DNA of 64,000 nucleotides from Chthonomonas sp. UBA2387 (GTDB lineage: Bacteria > Armatimonadota > Fimbriimonadia > Fimbriimonadales > Fimbriimonadaceae), in assembly GCA_002343445.1 (NCBI GenBank), contig DDSP01000067.1:2957-66956 (forward strand), in the 5' to 3' direction. Both the position numbers and the translations under genes were made by a program. Below, piece by piece: positions 26,909-33,730 of the stretch (positions are counted from its first letter, which is position 1; each line of letters starts with the position of its first letter). Below the pieces are notes generated by a model, which saw only the letters and a program-made list of their open reading frames with translations, did no database searches and had not been told where the DNA came from.

Positions 26909-27726
26909 ACATTCCCGAATTCTCTGAAATCCTCCTTCTGGCGGAGGAGGTCGCCTTCGAGGAGCAATACGGAATCTCCCTGGAGGAGTTTGACTCCTAT
27001 CTTGCGGGCGACCTCGAGGACCCTTCGGCTCGGCAGCGGGTTGAACGGGCCATCGAGGAAGCGGAAGACCTGCGGCTCATCGCCAACAAGGCGGGTGAGG
27101 TGGTAGCAAGCGTTGAACCGGGAGGAGCTTTTAGACTCGCCGTTGAGGCGGCGAGCAATGCCAAATCTCAGGGCGCCGACGCATTGCGCGAGCTCATCAA
27201 GACCACCGATGACCCCAGGACCCGCCAAATCGCCACAGCGTTCCTCGAAGACGTCGAGAGCGCTCACATTCCTCAGCAGTTCGGTCCCGCAGAACTCGCG
27301 CAAGATTCATTCCTGGCTCGTCTAGCGGCCGCGCTCAATGCTGCAGGCCAGCGCTTGCTCAATGATGCCTTCATCCTTCAGCGTCCAGCGGCACAGCACC
27401 TGGGATCGGGCCTTCCGCCACTGCGACTTGACCTAGATCTGTCCCCAGAGATCGGCATGTTCTTTGTCAGGCCAGTGATCGCCATAAGCTATACCTGTAC
27501 AAGGAGATTCGCTACCTTAACAATGCAACTGCCCAACTTCGTTCAACCCGACGAGTCGACGACACTCATGCTGCAAATCATTCATCACTATAAGACCTCT
27601 GCGATTCGGCAGGAAGTAGAGTTAACTCCTGGTGTTCCGTCCAAACCGGTCCGCATACCAATAGATCGCTTCCCTATTCAAGTCAAGCTGATCATCACGA
27701 TGCTTCAGGATCCTAGCGATGCATAA
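26905..27726 (+). CDS. Unknown protein with anti-sigma-like N-terminus
   Basis: 273 residues. The start overlaps the sigma-factor stop (ATGA), and the gene end overlaps the CHAT gene start by 8 bases. Residues 1-60 are acidic and helical, with 'EEFDSYLAGDLEDPSARQRVERAIEEAEDLR', which has the layout of an anti-sigma domain lacking the zinc ligands. Residues 60-150 are Ala-rich helices. From about 165 on the protein looks like a beta sandwich ('LDLDLSPEIGMFFVRPVIAISYTC', 'VELTPGVPSKPVRIPIDRFPIQVKLII'). No family is recognised. By position between a sigma factor and a protease-like CHAT protein, it may be the sigma antagonist and the cleavage substrate. This is inference only. Confidence 0.6.
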   Translation: MNIPEFSEILLLAEEVAFEEQYGISLEEFDSYLAGDLEDPSARQRVERAIEEAEDLRLIANKAGEVVASVEPGGAFRLAVEAASNAKSQGADALRELIKTTDDPRTRQIATAFLEDVESAHIPQQFGPAELAQDSFLARLAAALNAAGQRLLNDAFILQRPAAQHLGSGLPPLRLDLDLSPEIGMFFVRPVIAISYTCTRRFATLTMQLPNFVQPDESTTLMLQIIHHYKTSAIRQEVELTPGVPSKPVRIPIDRFPIQVKLIITMLQDPSDA

Positions 27727-30457
27727 TCAGACACACGTTCTCGATCGCGCACTTCTCGCGATCTCGAAGGCTCAGCCGGTCGATTTATCTGATTTCTTTG
27801 CCGCCAAGTCTCCAGAAAGATGCCTCTATGACTGGGTTTCTCAAACCATCCTCGAGCCCGCTCATGCACGCCTTGATGCTGGCGACAAGCCCAGCCCACC
27901 AGATGACCTCCTCCACCGCATTCGCTTAGTGGAGCTAATCATGAGCACCTGCAGTCCCTCCTGGACGAAGCGACAGAGAGCTACCTTAGACTATTGCTAC
28001 GTGCATCTGTTGGCTAGCCGCACAACAACCCAACCCAACACCCTATCCCAAGCAGTTGAACAACTCAAAGCACTTCAAAAGACTTTAGCTGTATCACGCA
28101 GTTCCTGCGCCATGCATTCCCACGTAGCCTGGACACTAGCCGCACTTCAAGAAACATCAGCGGCATCCGAAGCAGATTGGAACGAGGTTGCCTCATCTCT
28201 ACGTGTTGCTCTACACGTGCATCCCGCCCTATCGCCCCGAGGCCTCTACTCAGGTGCGGCAACCCGAATTTATGCCATGCCGGATCGGATCCGCGAAGCG
28301 CTTCTGAATGACCTTAAGCGACCGTTGCTATGGGCATACGCTTGGATTTCTCCTATCACGATCGATCATCGGAGGAACATGGTTCCATCAGACCGCGCCG
28401 CCGATAGGCAAGCGCTCGTTGTCCTTCTCTTGGACTGCGGTGTTCAAAAACTGCACGACTTCCTAGCGCGTGAACTAGGTGGCCTCAGCGAGTTGGAGAT
28501 AGGGCCAGAGAGAAACCGCATCACAAGGGCTTCCGAGTACAAGAATCGCCTGGCCAGTATCATGGCAGAGCTGACGCTCGGGGCTGAGCCTGAACCCGTC
28601 CAGGCACAGCCCCACGACATAAAGTCAGCAGCAAAGCTTGAAGTCGCGATAGCATCGTATCACGCGATGCGGCTTGACTCAGCTTTTCAGCAGTTGTTCG
28701 AAGCGGTCGTTGGTGCGTGTGAGGACGCGGATTTCGAGACAATGGCTTCGGCAATGAGTTACATTTGCACGCATGTCGGCTTTGCGCAAGGCTGGCATCA
28801 GTTCGACCCAATAAAGTCTCTCTATCGCAATTGGTTTACTAAGCTGGCAGGCGATCGATTGGCAGGCTATCTCGTCATCGGGCAAGGCGACCCATGGCTA
28901 GACGGCGCCCCTAAAGAGACATCTGCTCTGCCGATTGAGACGTGCTTAACCTTGTTAATACCGCGCATAAATGAGCTAAAAGCGTCAAGTCAGGAGAAAT
29001 CGGAGGCCGCATGGGCATTGGTAGCGGCATCTGCAGACCGACGCAAATGCGATAGCATCGACAAGTCGGTGTGTCATGTGGATCAGCTTCAAACCAGTTT
29101 GGCTGAAGCTAATGCTAGCTTGGCTTGGCAAATTCTAGTGCGCAACCTGGCCAGGAACCTCATTGGTATTAATCGTGTGCGTTGGTTGATTGCGTATTTT
29201 GATGTTCTTCATGATCAAATGAAGTCTCTGAAGACGCTGTCGTTAATGCCGTGTTTAGATGAAGGGGTAGTGTTGGCGCACTGTAGACGACTTGTCGAAC
29301 ACTTAGATAAGGCGCTATATCAGTTAGCACTCGCTGTGCCGCCAGAGCGATTGAACGATGTCACAGCGAAGTCGGTTGCATGCAAGAGCTGGCACATCAT
29401 GTGTGACTGCGAGGAGCACGCTAATGTCAATATAGCACTGAATCAAAGCGAAGCTATATTGGATTGGATTGTTGGCGAGAAGGGAGGTGTTCTTGTCGTC
29501 ATGAGAGGCGCAGATACATTTCGGTTCGAATTGAATCTTACCCCGGAATATTTGACAGGATGGCGAAACCGCATGTCGCAGTGCTTTTCTAGGGATGCTA
29601 GAGAGCATTTTCCAAAGCACGCTCTTGCGCCGTTGGAAGCAGATGCCCCTTTTGTGAATAGCCAAGCAGAACAGCGGGCAGCTCGGCTGTGGCAAGAGTT
29701 GTCGGGCGGAGCGTTACCCCAAGCTGCAAGGAAAATGCTGATGGACGTTAAACGTGTTTGGGTCTGTCCGTCAGGGCTACTTGCCAACTTGCCCATTCAT
29801 TGCTTGCAATATGACGAGGATTCCGTCCTGTTTGAAAGATTTGATTCTAGCTATTTGGTGACGCCAAGACGACCACTTCGAATGTGTCAGGTGGCTAACT
29901 GTGCGGTTCTAGTTAGTCGGGAGCTTCATCTTGACCATGCGATCGAGGAGCAAGGCGACTGTAGGAACGTTGAACAGTGGTTGCGTGATCTGCATGAGGA
30001 TTGCGTAGGTATTTTGCTTGGGGAAGGATCATACGATGCAGACGGCGAGGCTCAACTTCAATTTGATTACGGCGCGAGGGTTGGAGCGTCAGACTTGTGG
30101 TATCGTACTGGGTGGCTGGAAAATCGTCATATGTGGATAGTTGCATGTGAGTCTGGGCGGCGTCCTAGTAAGGTTAGGCGAGGTGCCCTACCTTGTGAGA
30201 GGTCGTTGGTATTGAGTTGCTTGGCTTCTGGGGCCAGCGGTGTTGGGGGATGCATTTGGCAGGTAGGAAGGAAGAATGCATTAGAGTTTGTTAATCAGTG
30301 GCTTGGCGTCTGTGATCATCCTGGCTCTGGCAGCGCAGGTTCGCGGGATTCGGCTTGGGTGTATACTAGGACAATGAGGGAGCGCATATGTGGGGCTGAA
30401 AGTGTAACAGGGAAACTTGGATTGGTAGGGTCGTTTGTGTGGTATGTGCGATCATAG
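27719..30457 (+). CDS. Large CHAT-like (caspase-fold) protein, catalytic His apparently missing
   Basis: 912 residues. The first 600 are helical and look like a degenerate repeat or TPR-like sensor region. From about 670 the pattern of a CHAT domain appears: 'RVWVCPSGLLANLPIHCLQYDED', 'SSYLVTPRRPL', 'MWIVACESGRRP' with Cys810 at the place of the nucleophile, and 'CLASGASGVGGCIWQVGRKNALEFVNQWL'. Where CHAT proteins have a His-Gly box, this one reads 'LLGEGSYDADGE', so the His is Glu769. It may be inactive, have shifted chemistry, or act as a binding domain. The gene is visibly more AT-rich than its neighbours, suggesting transfer. It is the third gene of the sigma operon. Confidence 0.7.
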   Translation: MHNQTHVLDRALLAISKAQPVDLSDFFAAKSPERCLYDWVSQTILEPAHARLDAGDKPSPPDDLLHRIRLVELIMSTCSPSWTKRQRATLDYCYVHLLASRTTTQPNTLSQAVEQLKALQKTLAVSRSSCAMHSHVAWTLAALQETSAASEADWNEVASSLRVALHVHPALSPRGLYSGAATRIYAMPDRIREALLNDLKRPLLWAYAWISPITIDHRRNMVPSDRAADRQALVVLLLDCGVQKLHDFLARELGGLSELEIGPERNRITRASEYKNRLASIMAELTLGAEPEPVQAQPHDIKSAAKLEVAIASYHAMRLDSAFQQLFEAVVGACEDADFETMASAMSYICTHVGFAQGWHQFDPIKSLYRNWFTKLAGDRLAGYLVIGQGDPWLDGAPKETSALPIETCLTLLIPRINELKASSQEKSEAAWALVAASADRRKCDSIDKSVCHVDQLQTSLAEANASLAWQILVRNLARNLIGINRVRWLIAYFDVLHDQMKSLKTLSLMPCLDEGVVLAHCRRLVEHLDKALYQLALAVPPERLNDVTAKSVACKSWHIMCDCEEHANVNIALNQSEAILDWIVGEKGGVLVVMRGADTFRFELNLTPEYLTGWRNRMSQCFSRDAREHFPKHALAPLEADAPFVNSQAEQRAARLWQELSGGALPQAARKMLMDVKRVWVCPSGLLANLPIHCLQYDEDSVLFERFDSSYLVTPRRPLRMCQVANCAVLVSRELHLDHAIEEQGDCRNVEQWLRDLHEDCVGILLGEGSYDADGEAQLQFDYGARVGASDLWYRTGWLENRHMWIVACESGRRPSKVRRGALPCERSLVLSCLASGASGVGGCIWQVGRKNALEFVNQWLGVCDHPGSGSAGSRDSAWVYTRTMRERICGAESVTGKLGLVGSFVWYVRS

Positions 30458-30784
30458 CGAGAGGCGGTTTGGGTTCAGATTGAGGCGAGGTAAACTCGCG
30501 GGTCGTGGTCAAAGCGAGGAGATGGATCGTGGGTCCGAGAAATGGGTTTGGGCGAGTTTGCTTCTGCTCCAAAGCGGAAGCACTCCGTAGGGGGATGAAG
30601 ACGGCCTACAAGGCCGGCATGCCTGCCCACGTCTGGGCCGCTTTCGTCCTTTTCGGCTCGCCGGATTAGGTTCGGACGGAGACTTTGTTTGCCTTTTTGC
30701 GATGACCGTGTCCGAAACGGTCCTCTCGACACGCTGTCTAGGGTGAAGGGTTGCGGATCGAGCGCAATCCTGCAGGACACAACC
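30458..30784. other. Intergenic region of 327 bases
   Basis: It holds the second hairpin promoter (30704-30722) and a T-rich tract before it. A small GGCCT-ACA-AGGCC hairpin lies near 30605 and may end the CHAT transcript. No gene is seen. Confidence 0.5.
30704..30722 (+). promoter_or_regulatory. Hairpin operator/promoter copy 2 (loop GTCCGAA)
   Basis: Arms GACCGT and ACGGTC enclose GTCCGAA, the same loop as at 25462-25468 although the arms have different length. GAAAC is followed 17 bases later by GTCTA and then GGGTGA, as in copy 1. Conservation of the loop together with compensating arm lengths argues for a real site. Confidence 0.55.
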
Positions 30785-31024
30785 ATGAGCAACCGCGAGG
30801 TCAAGTACCACAACAAAGGCCAGTCGGACGGGGCCCAGGGCAAATACGATCCGCCGATCGGCACCCTGGAGACCCTGTTCGGGCCCATCATCGGCTACGA
30901 CGTCGAGGCCCAGAGGTCCTACGACGCCGGTTACCAGAACGGGCGCGACTACCCCTCGTCCGCGGGAGGCTCCTCCGGTTCCGGAGGCTCTTCGGGCGGT
31001 GGCGGCAGCAAGTCGTCCAAGTAG
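30785..31024 (+). CDS. Small Gly/Ser-rich protein
   Basis: 79 residues from the ATG at 30785; the longer upstream frame overlaps the promoter. The first half has 'HNKGQSDGAQGKYDPP' and 'SYDAGYQNGRDYP', two related 'x-x-G-x-x-x-G-x-Y/D' units found in small uncharacterised bacterial proteins. The second half is a low-complexity Gly/Ser tail ending KSSK. There is no signal peptide. It is preceded by hairpin copy 2 and followed by a strong terminator, so it is probably a single-gene unit under the same control as 25558. Confidence 0.55.
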   Translation: MSNREVKYHNKGQSDGAQGKYDPPIGTLETLFGPIIGYDVEAQRSYDAGYQNGRDYPSSAGGSSGSGGSSGGGGSKSSK

Positions 31025-31035
31025 CGCCAACGACC

Positions 31036-31065
31036 GCGAGCCCCCGCCCCGTGTAGGGGGCTCGC
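31036..31065 (+). terminator. Terminator hairpin
   Basis: GCGAGCCCCC and GGGGGCTCGC form a perfect 10-base stem with a 10-base loop, 11 bases after the stop of the small Gly/Ser-rich protein. Confidence 0.75.
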
Positions 31066-31079
31066 ACAACCCCGATTCC

Positions 31080-31676
31080 ATGTCCTCCGAGAAGCCAGAG
31101 TCCAGTGCGAGACCTTCGATCCGCTTGGCCGGCGGAGGTCTGTCTCTTGTTCCTCCCGATCGCAAGTACTGGGAAGCGATCCGGGTATGGGAGTCGGACC
31201 CATCCGAATCGCACCTGTGGACGCACCGCCGCGCGATCCTCTACGACGAAGAGTTCGCCCGGTCCTTCGAGCAGAGGTTGCGCCACTACCATCCCTGGTA
31301 CTTCGTGATCCTGGTCGGCGACGCTCCGGCCGGTTTCGTCTACGCCTACGAGATCGAGCCCAACGACAGCGCTTTCGTGACGGTGTACACAGCGCGCGAG
31401 CATCGAGGAACGGCCGCGACGATTCGTGCTTTGGCCCGGTTCTTGCACTGGATGTTCTCGATTCAGCCGCTTCGGGTGGTTTGGGCCGACGTCTTTTCCT
31501 ACAACTCCGCCAGTATCAGCCTCTTGGAGACGGCGGGCTTCAGCCGGTCAGGCGAGATTCGGCGAGCCCGGTTCTTTCAGGGCGAGTACCACGACCTCTA
31601 CCGCTACGAACTCGAGCGGGCCGCCTTCTACGAGCGACATACGAAGGTTCTGGACCGGGACAGCCGCCGACGATAG
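31080..31676 (+). CDS. GNAT-family N-acetyltransferase
   Basis: 198 residues from the ATG at 31080. It begins with a RimJ-like segment ('IRLAGGGLSLVPPDRKYWEAIRVWESDP') and has 'YFVILVGDAPAGFVYAYEI', then an acetyl-CoA loop region 'TAREHRGTAATIRALARFL' in which R-G-T-A replaces the usual R-x-x-G-x-G/A. Next come 'RVVWADVFSYNSASISLLETAGFSRSGEIRRARFFQGEYHDLYRYEL', typical of the last strands of GNAT enzymes acting on protein N-termini or amino groups. The substrate is unknown. It lies between two small box-controlled genes. Confidence 0.75.
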   Translation: MSSEKPESSARPSIRLAGGGLSLVPPDRKYWEAIRVWESDPSESHLWTHRRAILYDEEFARSFEQRLRHYHPWYFVILVGDAPAGFVYAYEIEPNDSAFVTVYTAREHRGTAATIRALARFLHWMFSIQPLRVVWADVFSYNSASISLLETAGFSRSGEIRRARFFQGEYHDLYRYELERAAFYERHTKVLDRDSRRR

Positions 31677-31705
31677 AGTTTTTCTGCGATTCTTCTTCGC
31701 TTTCA

Positions 31706-31712
31706 TGTCCGA
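31706..31712 (+). promoter_or_regulatory. TGTCCGA box, copy without hairpin
   Basis: TGTCCGA is followed at the same spacing as in copy 2 by CGACACGCT, 9 identical bases at 31723-31731. The ATG at 31744 lies 38 bases after the start of the box. There is a T-rich tract upstream, as in the other copies. Confidence 0.4.
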
Positions 31713-31743
31713 TTCGCCGTTCACGACACGCTTTTACCAGTGT

Positions 31744-32166
31744 ATGAAGATCCACAGGAACATCCTTGCCGCCCTGGCTCTCTCGACCGCGCTCTCGCCC
31801 TCAGTCTCCGCCGACGACGCTCGGGTGCGTCCGGACTCGGATCACCGCGCCACGGGCCACCAGAACACCGCTCTTCTCTCCCCGCGGAGCGTTTACGGCT
31901 ACGTGCGCACCGCGCCTATGTTCCCGCTGGCCATGACGATGCGGGTGCACCTGCAGGGGCCGGGTGTCGACCGGTGGACGAAAGGCTATTGGCATCCCTT
32001 CTCGCCGTTTGGCTGGCGGTACTACTTCAACGGCGTCCCCACGGGCCGCGACTACACGATCACGGCACACCCCGAGTGGCTCTATCAGCCGCGAAGTGTG
32101 AGCTTCCACCTTCCCCGGGGCTTCTTCGACTACAAGGCGCCCGACATCATCCTCCGCATCCGGTAA
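31744..32166 (+). CDS. Small secreted protein, beta-rich
   Basis: 140 residues from the ATG at 31744. A signal peptide (NILAALALSTALSPSVSADD) is followed by a compact beta-rich domain with 'VYGYVRTAPMFPLAMTMRVHLQG', 'GWRYYFNGVPTGRDYTITAHP' and 'SVSFHLPRGFFDYKAPDIILRIR'. This is the strand and 'G.Y.v..' pattern of carboxypeptidase-regulatory/Cna-B-like domains, so an extracellular stalk or binding module is possible. The upstream region carries the TGTCCGA box. Confidence 0.6.
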   Translation: MKIHRNILAALALSTALSPSVSADDARVRPDSDHRATGHQNTALLSPRSVYGYVRTAPMFPLAMTMRVHLQGPGVDRWTKGYWHPFSPFGWRYYFNGVPTGRDYTITAHPEWLYQPRSVSFHLPRGFFDYKAPDIILRIR

Positions 32167-32484
32167 GTCCTATCCCAAGGACGCTGGCCTTGGCGCTTGT
32201 CGAGTGTGAGTTCTGCTTTCGCGGGCCCTCGGCAAGCGCTCCAACAACGCAAGCCCTGTGCCAAGGACCTGTACCAACCGACGCGCCCCACGACCGCTCG
32301 CGCTTGGCGGGGTTTTCTGGACATCTCAAAGCTATCGGTGATCCGATCGGGGCCGTAGGTGGGAGGACTTGACCCTCCCGCGTTACGGGATCGGCAGATA
32401 CCCTCGCAGCAATCCGAACGGGCCTGGAGCCTGAACGCTGAAGTCCTTGTTTCAGCCCGAAGCGGAATCCTCCATACTTGGTGG
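32167..32484. other. Intergenic region of 318 bases
   Basis: A weak hairpin CCAAGG...CCTTGG at 32175-32193 may terminate the preceding gene. Otherwise I see no gene, RNA or repeat on either strand. Confidence 0.4.
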
Positions 32485-33396
32485 TCAGCCCTTCGCGGGC
32501 AGTCGCTCTGCGATTCGGTCGAGGTCCTTTTGCACGTCGCTGGCTCGCCTACGGGCACTGGCGACCGCCTTTCGGATCTCGTCTTCCGAGGCTGTCTCCG
32601 GATTCTCGAGCAGGGCGCCGTAGACGAAGCGGTCCGACGCCGACATGCCCAAAACCCTGGTCTTGAACCAGACTTCGACGTTGGTGTTCGAGGACTTCGG
32701 GTGCGCGCCCCTCGGCCTTCCATTGCGGCCAAGGTTCATGGGCTTCCCGCGTTTGACCGAGCTCGGTTCTTTCCCCTGTCGGGACCAACGCCGCACAGCC
32801 TCCTCGAAGTCGCCGATGAGGCGGCTGTGCGGACCGAGGAGCCTCTTGAGTTCGTCCGCCACTGCGGTTTCGCTTTCGAGATCCCCCCAGTTTCCCCGCA
32901 GGATCTCAAGGGCCCCGGCGGGGGGATCCGCCAACGTCTCGATCCCCTCCCGCAGTCCGCCCCATGCCTCGGCGACCTTCGTCGGCCATCGGCTTCTTCC
33001 GCTGGAGCCGAACAGACCCGGGCCGGGGATCGGCCGATTCTGCAGCCAGTGCCCGTAGGCTTGGGCCAGCAGCCGGACGTCCAGGTTCAGGTCCCGCGCG
33101 ATCGGTTCGAACTCGGACAGTCGGAGGGCGCAAAGCCCGAGCGCAACCAAGCGGGCCGAGGAGTTTCCTTTGTTCGCCATCCTCAACCGATGCTGGAGGG
33201 CTTCTCCGAACCTCGGATCGTCGGACGCGAAGAACACGTCCATCATCCGGGCCAGCAGCCGCCCGTCCGCCGCCGAGTCCCTGCGATTGTCGAACGCCAC
33301 ACCGGGAGAATACACAAGAGCGAGGCGCAGGTCGCCCGGCGGGACTCGGTCCCGTCCCCTCGGCGAAAAAAACTCCAGCAATCGGCGCAGCCCCAT
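32485..33396 (-). CDS. Hypothetical protein
   Basis: 303 residues, no signal peptide, rich in Arg and Leu. The middle has 'LARMMDVFFASDDPRFGEALQHRLRMANKGNSSARLVALGLCALRLSEF', a helical stretch. The C-terminal 100 residues contain a basic patch ('VKRGKPMNLGRNGRPRGAHPK') and end in a coiled coil ('EIRKAVASARRRASDVQKDLDRIAERL'), suggesting nucleic-acid binding. I recognise no family. It lies in the serine-recombinase end of the island and may be an accessory gene of that element. Confidence 0.55.
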   Translation of the reverse strand: MGLRRLLEFFSPRGRDRVPPGDLRLALVYSPGVAFDNRRDSAADGRLLARMMDVFFASDDPRFGEALQHRLRMANKGNSSARLVALGLCALRLSEFEPIARDLNLDVRLLAQAYGHWLQNRPIPGPGLFGSSGRSRWPTKVAEAWGGLREGIETLADPPAGALEILRGNWGDLESETAVADELKRLLGPHSRLIGDFEEAVRRWSRQGKEPSSVKRGKPMNLGRNGRPRGAHPKSSNTNVEVWFKTRVLGMSASDRFVYGALLENPETASEDEIRKAVASARRRASDVQKDLDRIAERLPAKG

Positions 33397-33431
33397 TTTT
33401 TCGTACGCCGACCGGCCGGCTTAATCCCCAC

Positions 33432-33695
33432 ATGGACCGCGAGCCCGCACCGAATCCAGACCGCGAGCAGATGCCGCCAGCCGGGGCATCCAGCGTCGCC
33501 CGCCTGATTCGCGCGCTGGCCTCGCTTGCCACAGAAAACTACCATGAAGAAGCCGAATGTCCAACCCTCGAACCACGTCTCGCGATTGGCCGAGATCCTC
33601 TTGAGAGCGGTGCTGCGCTCCGAGAACGCTCCCGCAAGAGACGAGCGAGCCGCTCCCGATCCGAACCCAAAGCACGCCCCTCTTCAGGGGGATAA
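33432..33695 (+). CDS. Small hypothetical ORF
   Basis: 87 residues starting 35 bases from the divergent gene. The end is strongly basic (RERSRKRRASRSRSEPKARP), like a small DNA-binding or excision-type protein, but the composition could also come from a GC-rich random frame. There is no clear Shine-Dalgarno sequence. Confidence 0.25.
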   Translation: MDREPAPNPDREQMPPAGASSVARLIRALASLATENYHEEAECPTLEPRLAIGRDPLESGAALRERSRKRRASRSRSEPKARPSSGG

Positions 33696-33711
33696 GTAGA
33701 CATCGGTCTGC

Positions 33712-33717
33712 TATACT
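33712..33717 (+). promoter_or_regulatory. -10 box (TATACT) of the serine recombinase
   Basis: TATACT ends 13 bases before the ATG at 33731, giving a very short leader at most. Confidence 0.45.
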
Positions 33718-33730
33718 TGCAACACCAACC

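Noticed and set aside
8500..33700. Left attachment repeat matching the tRNA-Gln 3' end
   Set aside because: I scanned the likely borders by eye and found no copy. A computed search is needed.
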